From: Pseudomonadota bacterium
GTDB lineage: Bacteria > Pseudomonadota > Gammaproteobacteria > Steroidobacterales > Steroidobacteraceae
Assembly (NCBI GenBank): GCA_947454665.1
Contig: CANGMU010000112.1
Location: forward strand, 1-7,331
DNA length: 7,331 nt
Direction: 5' to 3'
In this document: positions 1-5,889 of the stretch, piece by piece
Position numbering within the stretch: the stretch's first letter is position 1
How the letters are laid out: each line of letters opens with the position of its first letter
The notes under the pieces: generated by a model
Databases searched by the model: none
Seen by the model: the letters and a program-made list of their open reading frames with translations, nothing else
Told to the model about the DNA's origin: nothing
Made by a program: the position numbers and the translations under genes

Positions 1-130
1 AGGCGCCGCCGTGCTTCTCGGCCATCACCTTCGTCAGCGCCGCCGTCAGCGTCGTCTTGCCATGGTCAACGTGACCAATCGTACCCACGTTCACGTGCGG
101 CTTGCTGCGCTCGAATTTCTCTTTGGACAC
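1..130 (-). CDS. tuf: Elongation factor Tu, N-terminal fragment (runs off left edge)
   Basis: EF-Tu is the GTPase that brings aminoacyl-tRNA to the ribosome. The 43 visible codons read VSKEKFERSKPHVNVGTIG and continue with HVDHGKTT, the P-loop (G1) GTP-binding motif, at about residues 19-27; this is unmistakably the EF-Tu N-terminus. The start codon is GTG at 128-130, preceded by an AGAGGA Shine-Dalgarno (139-144 on the complement) with 8 nt spacing. The gene lies just downstream of tRNA-Thr in the conserved tRNA-Tyr/Gly/Thr/tuf arrangement, so it is probably co-transcribed with these tRNAs from the promoter near 611-639. The remainder of the gene lies outside the window. Identity is very secure; which tuf copy (tufA or tufB) cannot be proven, though tRNA linkage is typical of the tufB locus. 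Confidence 0.97.
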   Translation of the reverse strand, partial: MSKEKFERSKPHVNVGTIGHVDHGKTTLTAALTKVMAEKHGGA

Positions 131-209
131 GGTGCGAATCCTCTAAAAAACGTGTGTTCAGACGCTGATGATCAAAAAACTTCAAAACATCCAAGCCGGC
201 GCCGGTCGG

Positions 210-285
210 TGGAGCTCACGACCGGGATCGAACCGGTGACCTCGTCCTTACCAAGGACGTGCTCTACCAACTGAGCTACGTGAGC
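210..285 (-). tRNA. tRNA-Thr (anticodon GGT)
   Basis: The complement folds as a standard 76-nt cloverleaf: acceptor strands GCTCACG and CGTGAGC pair perfectly, discriminator T, and the CCA end is encoded (210-212). The anticodon loop TTGGTAA (complement of 248-254) carries anticodon GGT at 250-252, which reads ACC/ACU threonine codons. The T-arm has GGTTCGATCC. It is the last tRNA before tuf, 79 nt upstream of the tuf start. Confidence 0.97.
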
Positions 286-370
286 GGACTTACCGGCCAA
301 CTCTTGCGGATCGATACTTTCACGACCTCGGGAATGACGCTGCTGCGACGTTTCCGAACCAAAACCGACG

Positions 371-444
<74 letters not shown>

Positions 445-507
445 CAAACTGCACTTCCACACGTCAATCTCGTCCGGAATCCGCCGCGCCTGGCGCCACT
501 CCCGTTT

Positions 508-593
508 TGGTGGAGGGGGTAGGATTCGAACCTACGAAGGCGTAAGCCGGCAGATTTACAGTCTGCTCCCGTTGGCCGCTTGGGTACCCCTCC
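508..593 (-). tRNA. tRNA-Tyr (anticodon GTA)
   Basis: The 86-nt class II tRNA on the complement has acceptor GGAGGGG/CCCCTCC, discriminator A, encoded CCA (508-510) and the long variable arm expected of bacterial tRNA-Tyr. The loop CTGTAAA (complement of 555-561) carries anticodon GTA at 557-559, which reads UAC/UAU. It is the first gene of the tRNA-tuf transcription unit, with a strong-looking promoter directly upstream (611-639). Confidence 0.97.
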
Positions 594-610
594 GCAAAAC
601 CGAGCCGCGT

Positions 611-639
611 ATTCTGATTTCGACTTGCCCTGCTGTCAA
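611..639 (-). promoter_or_regulatory. Sigma-70 promoter of the tRNA-Tyr/Gly/Thr-tuf operon
   Basis: On the complement a perfect TTGACA -35 box (634-639) is followed after exactly 17 nt by CAGAAT (611-616), a -10 box with four of six consensus bases. The discriminator after the -10 is GC-rich (ACGCGGC), a feature of stable-RNA promoters under stringent (ppGpp) control. The expected transcription start is around 604, about 10 nt before the mature tRNA-Tyr 5' end. Spacing and position make this the evident promoter of the tRNA-tuf unit; stringent control is inferred. Confidence 0.75.
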
Positions 640-659
640 TGCAGAATCCGGGCCAATTT

Positions 660-1409
660 TCAGCTCAGTCGAACCGCAGCCCTCAATCGGGCCGTTTCGG
701 CGGCCGGGAGGGGCCGCCACTGACCTGCCGGCAGATCCTGGGGCAATTCGCAGGGCCCGTAGGACACACGCATCAGGCGGCTGACTTCGTAGCCCACTGC
801 CTCCCAGAGGCGTCTGACCTCGCGGTTTCGCCCCTCGTGCAGGCCAACCCGGTACCAGGCGTGACCCTCCGAACGGTTGCGGGGTTCTATGCGGTCGAAG
901 CGAGCCGGGCCGTCGTCGAGGCGCACGCCGCGCAACAGTCGGGCGATGACCTCGTCACCCGGCAGTCCGCGAACGCGGACGATGTAATCGCGCGGCAGTT
1001 CGTAGGAGGGGTGCATCAGGCGGTGGGCCAGTTCGCCGTCGCTCGTGAACAGCAGCAGCCCGGTGGTGTTCACGTCCAGGCGGCCCACGACGACCCAGCG
1101 GCCGGATTTCGGGGGTGGCAGTCGATCGAAGACCGTGGGCCGGCCCTGCGGATCCTGGCGCGTGGTCACCTCGCCCAGGGGCTTGTGGTAAAGCAGCACT
1201 TCGCCGTCCGCGGCGTGTTCGGCCGCAGCGGACTGGGCCAACTGCACGCGCTGGCCGTCGAACTGGATCTCGTCGCTGGGCGATGCCCGGTCGCCGAGCC
1301 CCGCCACCGCCCCGTTCACCGTGATCCGTCCGGCGCGCAACCAGCCCTCGATGCCCCGGCGCGAACCCAATCCGGTCGCAGCCAGCAGCTTCTGGATGCG
1401 TTCTGTCAT
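660..1409 (-). CDS. rluB: 23S rRNA pseudouridine synthase, RsuA/RluB family
   Basis: This enzyme isomerises a specific uridine to pseudouridine in ribosomal RNA; RluB of E. coli acts on U2605 of 23S rRNA. The 249-residue protein has an N-terminal S4 RNA-binding domain (about 1-62, beginning MTERIQKLLAATGLGSRRG) and a catalytic domain with VVVGRLDVNTTGLLLFTSDG, where Asp112 is the expected catalytic aspartate, followed by ELAHRLMHPSYELPRDYIVRV. GRNREVRRLWEAVGYEVSRL near the C-terminus is the family motif GxNRxVRRM..., here with Leu for Met. Its ATG overlaps the cysB stop (ATGA, 1406-1409), so translation is probably coupled to cysB. Its stop lies about 20 nt before the -35 box of the tRNA operon, and no terminator hairpin is visible between them. 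RluB is favoured over RsuA, RluE and RluF from the GRLDVNTTGLLLFT stretch. E. coli RluB is longer, with a basic tail that is absent here. Confidence 0.9.
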   Translation of the reverse strand: MTERIQKLLAATGLGSRRGIEGWLRAGRITVNGAVAGLGDRASPSDEIQFDGQRVQLAQSAAAEHAADGEVLLYHKPLGEVTTRQDPQGRPTVFDRLPPPKSGRWVVVGRLDVNTTGLLLFTSDGELAHRLMHPSYELPRDYIVRVRGLPGDEVIARLLRGVRLDDGPARFDRIEPRNRSEGHAWYRVGLHEGRNREVRRLWEAVGYEVSRLMRVSYGPCELPQDLPAGQWRPLPAAETARLRAAVRLS

Positions 1410-2386
1410 CGAACCGGCAACGAGATCTTCGAGAACAGCGACAGCTTGCTCTCCGCATCGCGCGCCTCGATGGCGCGGTCGACAAGACGCCGCGTCAGGT
1501 GACTGCCAAACAGCTGCAGGAATTCGTAGGCGAAGTTGCGCAGCAGGGTGCCGCGACGGAAGCCGACCCAGGTGGTGTGGATAGGGAAAAGATGGGACGC
1601 ATCCACCATCACGAGGTCCGAATCCTCGCGGGGATCGAAGGCGACGCTGGCGACGATGCCCACGCCCATGCCGAGGCGGACGTAGGTCTTGATAACGTCC
1701 GAATCGCGGGCCGTCAGCGCAACACGGGCCTTGAGTCCCTCGCGCGCAAAGATTGTCTCCAGCGACGACGGACCGGAAAAGCTGAACACGTAGGTGACCA
1801 GCGGGAATTCCGCCAGCTGGGCCAAGGTCAGCTTGCCGTGGCCAGGGCGCGCCAGCGGGTGGTGCTTGGGCACGATGACCTGGCGGTGCCAGCGATAGAC
1901 GGGCAGCAGCACGAGCTCGGGAAACAGCGCTTCGGACCCGGTGGCGATGGCCAACTGAACGCGGTCGGAGGCCACCATCTCGGAAATCTGCTCGGACGTG
2001 CCCTGATGCAGGTGCAGGTCGACCTCGGGGTAGCGTTTACGGAAGGCCTGCACGACAGGCGGCAGCACGTAGCGCGCCTGCGTGTGCGTGGTGGCGATCG
2101 ACAGCGTGCCGCGGGCGTCCTGGTTGAGGTCGGCGGCAACCGCCTTCAGGCTCTCGATCTCGGCAAGCGCACGACCGGCGAACTCCAGCACCCGCGTGCC
2201 TTCCGGCGTAATCCTCGCGAAGGCTCGGCCCTCGCGAACGAAGAGGTCGAAGCCCAGTTCCTTCTCGAGGGCCTTGAGCGCGCGGCTGATCGCGGGCTGG
2301 GACGTACCAAGCGCTGCAGCCGCCTGCGTGACCGAAAGCCCGTGGCGCGCGATGGCGATGGCGTACTGGAGTTGATGGAAGTTCAT
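1406..2386 (-). CDS. cysB: LysR-type regulator CysB (sulfur/cysteine regulon)
   Basis: CysB is a tetrameric LysR-family activator of sulfate assimilation and cysteine synthesis genes; in enterobacteria it responds to N- or O-acetylserine and represses its own gene. The 326-residue protein (E. coli CysB is 324) has a winged helix-turn-helix at about 17-45 (LSVTQAAAALGTSQPAISRA). Its two-lobed effector domain retains the ligand-site residues known from the enterobacterial CysB structure at the same numbers: Thr100, Thr102 and Gln103 in IATTHTQARY, Thr149 and Trp166. The residue matching Thr202 is Ser204 here, a conservative change. DVIKTYVRLGMGVGIVAS is also a CysB/Cbl hallmark. It is divergent from the cysteine synthase gene, and rluB overlaps its end. 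An AGGA Shine-Dalgarno lies 6 nt before the ATG. If the neighbouring transferase makes O-succinylserine, the natural inducer may be a succinyl rather than acetyl derivative. Cbl is an alternative, but the context favours CysB. Confidence 0.92.
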   Translation of the reverse strand: MNFHQLQYAIAIARHGLSVTQAAAALGTSQPAISRALKALEKELGFDLFVREGRAFARITPEGTRVLEFAGRALAEIESLKAVAADLNQDARGTLSIATTHTQARYVLPPVVQAFRKRYPEVDLHLHQGTSEQISEMVASDRVQLAIATGSEALFPELVLLPVYRWHRQVIVPKHHPLARPGHGKLTLAQLAEFPLVTYVFSFSGPSSLETIFAREGLKARVALTARDSDVIKTYVRLGMGVGIVASVAFDPREDSDLVMVDASHLFPIHTTWVGFRRGTLLRNFAYEFLQLFGSHLTRRLVDRAIEARDAESKLSLFSKISLPVR

Positions 2387-2520
2387 GGGCCGTCCTGTCC
2401 GTGGATTTCTATCATAACTGATCTGTTATCAAGCCATGCCCGGCCCGCAGATGATCTACCCCCGGTCATCGCCGAGGCTTAGAGTCGCCACCCCACCCCG
2501 TCCGCCGGGAGAGAAGAACC
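2387..2520. promoter_or_regulatory. Divergent cysB/cysK intergenic control region
   Basis: This 134-bp region separates cysB (leftward) from the cysteine synthase gene (rightward) and must hold both promoters. It includes an AT-rich island (about 2405-2432) in otherwise GC-rich DNA, with the palindrome at 2414-2429. On the complement, TATGAT (2411-2416) could serve as a cysB -10 box overlapping the palindrome, but there is no good -35 box at 16-18 nt. No convincing -35/-10 pair is visible for the rightward gene, as would suit an activator-dependent promoter. The Shine-Dalgarno for the rightward gene is GGGAGAG at 2507-2513, 7 nt before the ATG. Confidence 0.6.
2414..2429. promoter_or_regulatory. 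Palindromic operator candidate (CysB/LysR box)
   Basis: ATAAC-TGATCT-GTTAT has perfect 5-bp arms. The central GATC is itself self-complementary, so 14 of 16 positions are symmetric. It sits about 28 bp from the cysB ATG and 91 bp from the cysteine synthase ATG. LysR regulators bind such interrupted dyads in divergent promoters, and enterobacterial CysB sites contain ATAA/TTAT-type half sites. Assignment to CysB is inferred from position and symmetry. Confidence 0.5.
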
Positions 2521-3462
2521 ATGATCCACGACAGCATCCTCGGGACGATCGGCCGCACACCCATCGTGAAGCTCCAGCGGCTCGCGCCACCGGACGTGTC
2601 CGTCTACGTGAAGTGCGAATTCTTCAACCCGGCGTCCTCGGTCAAGGATCGCCTGGCCATCTCAATCATCGAAGACGCGGAGCGCAGCGGCGCCCTGAAG
2701 CCGGGCCAGACAGTGGTGGAAGCCACCTCGGGCAACACCGGCATCGCGCTGGCCATGGTCTGCGCCGCGAAGGGCTATCCCTTCGTCGCCGTGATGGTCG
2801 AAACGTTCTCCGTCGAGCGCCGCAAGCTGATGCGCCTGCTGGGCGCGAAAGTCATCCTGACACCGGCCGCCGAGCGGGGCACAGGCATGGTCCGCAAGGC
2901 CGAGGAACTCGCCGCCAAGCACGGCTGGTTCCTCGCGCGCCAGTTCGAAAACGCGGCGAACCCGGCCTACCACCGCAGCACGACGGGCCCCGAAATTCTC
3001 AGTGATTTCGCCGGCCGCCGGCTCGATTACTTCGTCACCGGCTGGGGCACGGGCGGCACCATGACGGGCGTCGGCGAGATGCTGAAGCTCGCGCGTCCCG
3101 ACGTGAAGGTGATCGCCGTGGAGCCTGAAAACGCCTCGCTGCTGGCCGGCAAGCCGTTCAGCCCGCACAAGATCCAGGGCTGGACGCCGGACTTCGTGCC
3201 GAAGGTGCTGAACCGCGGCGTGGCCGATCGCATCGTGACCATCAGCGACATTGACGCCATCAACACGGCGCGCGACCTCGCCAGCCGTGAAGGCTTCATC
3301 TGCGGCATCTCTTCCGGTGCCGGCATCGGCGCCGCCCTGAAGCTCGCGCAGGAGGTGCCCGCCGGTACGTCGATCCTCGCAGTGGCCACGGACACGGGCG
3401 AGCGCTACCTGTCGACGGCACTGTTCGAAGGGATCGCCGACGGTTCGGATACGGAACCCTGA
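2521..3462 (+). CDS. cysK: Cysteine synthase (PLP-dependent, CysK-like)
   Basis: This enzyme replaces the ester group of an activated serine (classically O-acetylserine) with sulfide to give cysteine, in the cytoplasm. The 313-residue fold type II PLP enzyme has NPASSVKDR with Lys42 as the Schiff-base lysine, the substrate loop TSGNTG at about 69-74, the PLP-phosphate loop GTGGT at 176-180, and ISSGAG near 274 for the PLP pyridine nitrogen. PHKIQGWTPDFVP (215-227) and DTGERYLSTALF resemble CysK (GPHKIQGIGAGF, SGERYLSTALF) more than CysM, while the SSVKDR active-site segment is closer to CysM (GSVKDR). The ATG has a good GGGAGAG ribosome site. It is divergent from cysB, and 13 bp separate it from the MetX-fold transferase that probably makes its substrate. 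It may therefore use O-succinylserine rather than, or as well as, O-acetylserine. The family is secure; the cysK/cysM label and the substrate are less so. Confidence 0.9.
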   Translation: MIHDSILGTIGRTPIVKLQRLAPPDVSVYVKCEFFNPASSVKDRLAISIIEDAERSGALKPGQTVVEATSGNTGIALAMVCAAKGYPFVAVMVETFSVERRKLMRLLGAKVILTPAAERGTGMVRKAEELAAKHGWFLARQFENAANPAYHRSTTGPEILSDFAGRRLDYFVTGWGTGGTMTGVGEMLKLARPDVKVIAVEPENASLLAGKPFSPHKIQGWTPDFVPKVLNRGVADRIVTISDIDAINTARDLASREGFICGISSGAGIGAALKLAQEVPAGTSILAVATDTGERYLSTALFEGIADGSDTEP

Positions 3463-3475
3463 GCGCGACCCCGTT

Positions 3476-4630
3476 TTGAAATCTTCAGTCCTTGAAGCCG
3501 ACGACACGGCGGTGAGCGCGTCCGGAACGGCCGCGCTGCCGAATCCGTTCGCCCTGTGGCGCGGCGGCTCCCTGCCCGATGCCGTGATCGCCTATGAAAG
3601 CTGGGGTCGGCTCAACGCCGACCGAAGCAACGCGATCCTGCTGTTCACCGGCCTGTCGCCGAGCGCGCATGCCGCGTCGAACTCGGAAAACCCGGACCCG
3701 GGCTGGTGGGAAAAGATGATCGGCCCGGGCCGCGCGATCGACACGGACCACTGGTTCGTGGTGTGCGTGAACTCTCTGGGCAGTTGCTTCGGCTCGACTG
3801 GGCCAGCCTCGATCAACCCCGAGACGGGCAAGGCCTGGCGCCTGGAATTTCCCGAAATCGCGGTCGAGGACATCGCTCGCGCCGGCTGGGAAGCCGCGCG
3901 TTCGCTGGGCATCGAGCAACTCGACACGGTGATGGGGCCCTCGCTGGGCGGCATGGTGGTCTGCGCCTTTACGGCCTGCCTGCCGGGTAAGGCGCGGCGC
4001 TTCGTCAGCATCTCCGGCTCTTCGGCAGCATCGCCTTTCGCCATCGCCCTGCGCTCCGTGCAGCGCGAGGCAGTGATGACCGACCCGGACTGGCGCAACG
4101 GCCAGTACGCAAGCACCTTGCAAGGCCCGCGCGCGGGCATGCGCATCGCGCGCAAGCTGGGCACGATCACCTACCGCTCGGCCGACGAGTGGCGCAGCCG
4201 CTTCGCGCGTTCGGGGCTCACGGAGCAGGGCATCCGCGCCGTCCAGAATGCCAAGGGCCGCGTGCCGGAGAGTTTCTCGCCGCGCTTCGCAGTCGAGGGC
4301 TATCTCGAGGCGCAGGCCGAACGCTTCGTCCGCATCTTCGATCCCAACTGCTACCTGTACCTGTCGCGCGCCATGGACTGTTTCGACATTGCCGACCACG
4401 GCGATCCGGCTGAAGTCTTCGCCCGCGCGGGCTATGAGTCGGCGCTGGTCATCGGCGTGGAATCGGACTTCCTCTTCGCGATCGACGAGCAAGCCGCCAT
4501 TGCCGAGGGTCTGCAGCGCGGCGGCATCAAGACGGAATTCGCTCGCCTGCCCTGCGTGGAAGGCCATGACGCGTTTCTGGTCGACTTGCCGCGTTTCGAC
4601 GCGGCGATCCGCGGTTTCCTGAGCCGCTGA
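3476..4630 (+). CDS. metX: Serine O-succinyltransferase, MetX-fold (probable)
   Basis: An alpha/beta-hydrolase acyltransferase of the MetX family, 384 residues from a TTG start. The catalytic triad is visible: nucleophile Ser156 in GPSLGGM (usual MetX is G-x-S-x-GGM), Asp331 in GVESDFLF, and His364 in GHDAFLVD. Stretches such as GLSPSAHAAS, GWWEKMIGPGRAIDT, NSLGSCFGSTGPAS, ARKLGTITYRSADEW and NCYLYLSRAMD match the Xanthomonas-type branch shown to succinylate L-serine (with side activity on homoserine) rather than classical homoserine O-acetyltransferases. It lies 13 bp after the cysteine synthase gene and beside cysB, which also argues for a role in cysteine rather than methionine synthesis, making O-succinylserine from succinyl-CoA. 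No clear Shine-Dalgarno precedes the TTG, so translation may be coupled to the upstream gene; GTG at 3512 is an alternative start (372 residues). Homoserine O-succinyl- or acetyltransferase remains possible. Confidence 0.85.
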   Translation: MKSSVLEADDTAVSASGTAALPNPFALWRGGSLPDAVIAYESWGRLNADRSNAILLFTGLSPSAHAASNSENPDPGWWEKMIGPGRAIDTDHWFVVCVNSLGSCFGSTGPASINPETGKAWRLEFPEIAVEDIARAGWEAARSLGIEQLDTVMGPSLGGMVVCAFTACLPGKARRFVSISGSSAASPFAIALRSVQREAVMTDPDWRNGQYASTLQGPRAGMRIARKLGTITYRSADEWRSRFARSGLTEQGIRAVQNAKGRVPESFSPRFAVEGYLEAQAERFVRIFDPNCYLYLSRAMDCFDIADHGDPAEVFARAGYESALVIGVESDFLFAIDEQAAIAEGLQRGGIKTEFARLPCVEGHDAFLVDLPRFDAAIRGFLSR

Positions 4631-4639
4631 CGCCATCAG

Positions 4640-5584
4640 GTGCGACAGTGGCGCCTCATGCGTGGCGCCCTGCTTCTTCTGCTCTTCCTGCCCGCGATGG
4701 CACCGGGCGAAAACCCGCCACGCCTGCGCATCGCCACCTGGAACCTCGAGTGGCTCGTTTCGCCGGCAACCGCACATGCCGCACGCCTGGGTTGCCGCGA
4801 GGGCAAGCGCACCTCGCTGCCTTGTGACGTGGCCTTCACTGGCGCGCGCAGCAGCCCGGATTTCGCCCGGCTTGCGGCTTATGCCCGCGATCTCGACGCC
4901 GATGTCGTTGCCTTCCAGGAAGTGGAGGACGTGGACACTGCCGCCCGGATCTTTGCTGGCTACCGCTTCTGCCTGTCCGGGCGACGCCTGACGCAGAACC
5001 TGGGCTTCGCCGTGCGCAAGGGCATCGCGTTTCGATGCGGCCCCGACCTCGAAAGCCTTGCGGTGTCGGGGACCGCACGACCTGGCGTGACGATGGTCCT
5101 GGATCCCGGCGGACCGCGTGAACTGTATCTGCTGACGGTGCACCTGAAATCAGGCTGTGCGGACGCACCGCTCGATTCAAGCCGACCAGCCTGCAGCCTG
5201 CTGGCCTCGCAGTTGCCTCGCGTCGGTGCCTGGATGAACCAAGAATCCCGTGCAGGCCATCGGCACGTCGTGCTCGGCGATTTCAACCGCGCGTGGGAAA
5301 GCGCGGGGCCAACCGCCGCGATCGCGCCCACCGACGACGCCACGCTTCAGCTAGACGATCCGGGCGACAGCGCAGGTTTTCGCAGCTGCTACAGCGGGCA
5401 GGGTTTCACTCGCTACATCGACCACTTGCTGGTCGGCCGGGGCGCCGGCCTGGGCATCGTGCCGGGCAGCTTCTTCCGGGTCCGGTTTGAGCCGGCTGAC
5501 GTGCGCCGATACCGGCTGTCGGACCATTGCCCGACCGGAGTCGTGCTGCAGTTCACAGCACGGAGCTCCCGTGCAGCGCCTTGA
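4640..5584 (+). CDS. Secreted endonuclease/exonuclease/phosphatase-fold protein
   Basis: A 314-residue member of the EEP (DNase I/exonuclease III/inositol phosphatase) superfamily, which are Mg-dependent phosphodiesterases or phosphatases. The core residues are present in order: Asn35 in IATWNLEWL, Glu94 in FQEVE, His168 in TVHLKSG, Asp214 and Asn216 in LGDFNR, Asp261-His262 in YIDHLL, and Asp295-His296 in the terminal SDH motif. A signal peptide (basic start, then ALLLLLFLPAMA) indicates export. Eight cysteines follow it (52, 62, 111, 133, 173, 185, 250, 297), an even number that suits disulfides in the periplasm or outside. The start is GTG 9 bp after the transferase stop; ATG at 4658 would also give a good signal peptide, and neither has a strong ribosome site. 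Substrate unknown: DNA, RNA or a phosphoester are all possible. It has no obvious link to cysteine synthesis beyond its place in the same gene run. Confidence 0.85.
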   Translation: MRQWRLMRGALLLLLFLPAMAPGENPPRLRIATWNLEWLVSPATAHAARLGCREGKRTSLPCDVAFTGARSSPDFARLAAYARDLDADVVAFQEVEDVDTAARIFAGYRFCLSGRRLTQNLGFAVRKGIAFRCGPDLESLAVSGTARPGVTMVLDPGGPRELYLLTVHLKSGCADAPLDSSRPACSLLASQLPRVGAWMNQESRAGHRHVVLGDFNRAWESAGPTAAIAPTDDATLQLDDPGDSAGFRSCYSGQGFTRYIDHLLVGRGAGLGIVPGSFFRVRFEPADVRRYRLSDHCPTGVVLQFTARSSRAAP

Positions 5585-5609
5585 ACGAGGTCAGCATTAG
5601 CATCGGGGA

Positions 5610-5885
5610 ATGGACCGCAGAGATTCGGATCGGCACCCGACACGCACCGTCGTGTATCTCAGCTTGCCCCATGGCGGGCGACAGGTCTGCAAGGCCGTCA
5701 ATCTCAGCGCGTCCGGGGTGTTCCTCAAGGGCGCCAGCATGGGACTGCGGCAAGGACAACGCGTGGAACTCGCCTTTGCCGTGGATTTCGGTACGGTCAC
5801 CCGGCTGCACCGCAGGCAAGCCGTGGTCGCCCATGTGTCCGAGGGTGGTACCGGGCTCGTGATGGACGCGTACGCGGTAACCTAG
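5610..5885 (+). CDS. Stand-alone PilZ domain protein (c-di-GMP receptor)
   Basis: A 91-residue protein consisting almost entirely of one PilZ domain, the common receptor for the second messenger c-di-GMP. Both binding motifs are visible: RxxxR as Arg8-His-Pro-Thr-Arg12 near the N-terminus, and D/NxSxxG as Asn31-Leu-Ser-Ala-Ser-Gly36 (NLSASGVFLKG). The rest is the expected six-stranded barrel pattern (VELAFAVDF, QAVVAHV, GTGLVMDA). An in-frame TAG at 5598-5600 rules out earlier starts, and the ATG is needed to include RxxxR. The only purine run, GGGGA, abuts the ATG with no spacing, so initiation may be weak or coupled. It ends 4 bp before the response regulator gene, so the two are almost surely co-transcribed, suggesting c-di-GMP acts with that regulator. 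Target process (motility, adhesion, exopolysaccharide) cannot be read from the sequence. Confidence 0.88.
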   Translation: MDRRDSDRHPTRTVVYLSLPHGGRQVCKAVNLSASGVFLKGASMGLRQGQRVELAFAVDFGTVTRLHRRQAVVAHVSEGGTGLVMDAYAVT

Positions 5886-5889
5886 GACC

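Noticed and set aside
196..205. CCGGCGCCGG palindrome between tRNA-Thr and tuf
   Set aside because: Too short, and with no loop it cannot form a useful hairpin; no T-run directly follows. In GC-rich DNA this is expected by chance.
131..209. Possible separate tuf promoter in the tRNA-Thr/tuf spacer
   Set aside because: A TTGAAG-like box exists on the complement, but the hexamer 17 nt away (TCTGAA) is a poor -10; tuf is better explained by the upstream tRNA promoter.
639..1502. 287-codon open frame on the plus strand
   Set aside because: Antisense to rluB and the end of cysB; low-complexity shadow composition, no motif, and rluB is well supported.
1499..2482. 327-codon open frame on the plus strand
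   Set aside because: Antisense to the clear cysB gene; composition (Gly, Gln, His, Arg, Asp) is that of a complement frame.
2662..3507. 281-codon open frame on the minus strand
   Set aside because: Antisense to the cysteine synthase gene, whose PLP motifs are intact; no domain recognised.
3476..4630. Reading the MetX-fold gene simply as homoserine O-acetyltransferase
   Set aside because: The local motifs and cysB/cysteine synthase context fit the serine O-succinyltransferase branch better; kept as an alternative only.
3485..5143. 552-codon open frame on the minus strand
   Set aside because: It lies antisense to the transferase and EEP genes, both with full catalytic motifs. Its translation is rich in Arg, His, Gln, Asp and Ala with no recognisable domain, typical of a high-GC shadow frame.
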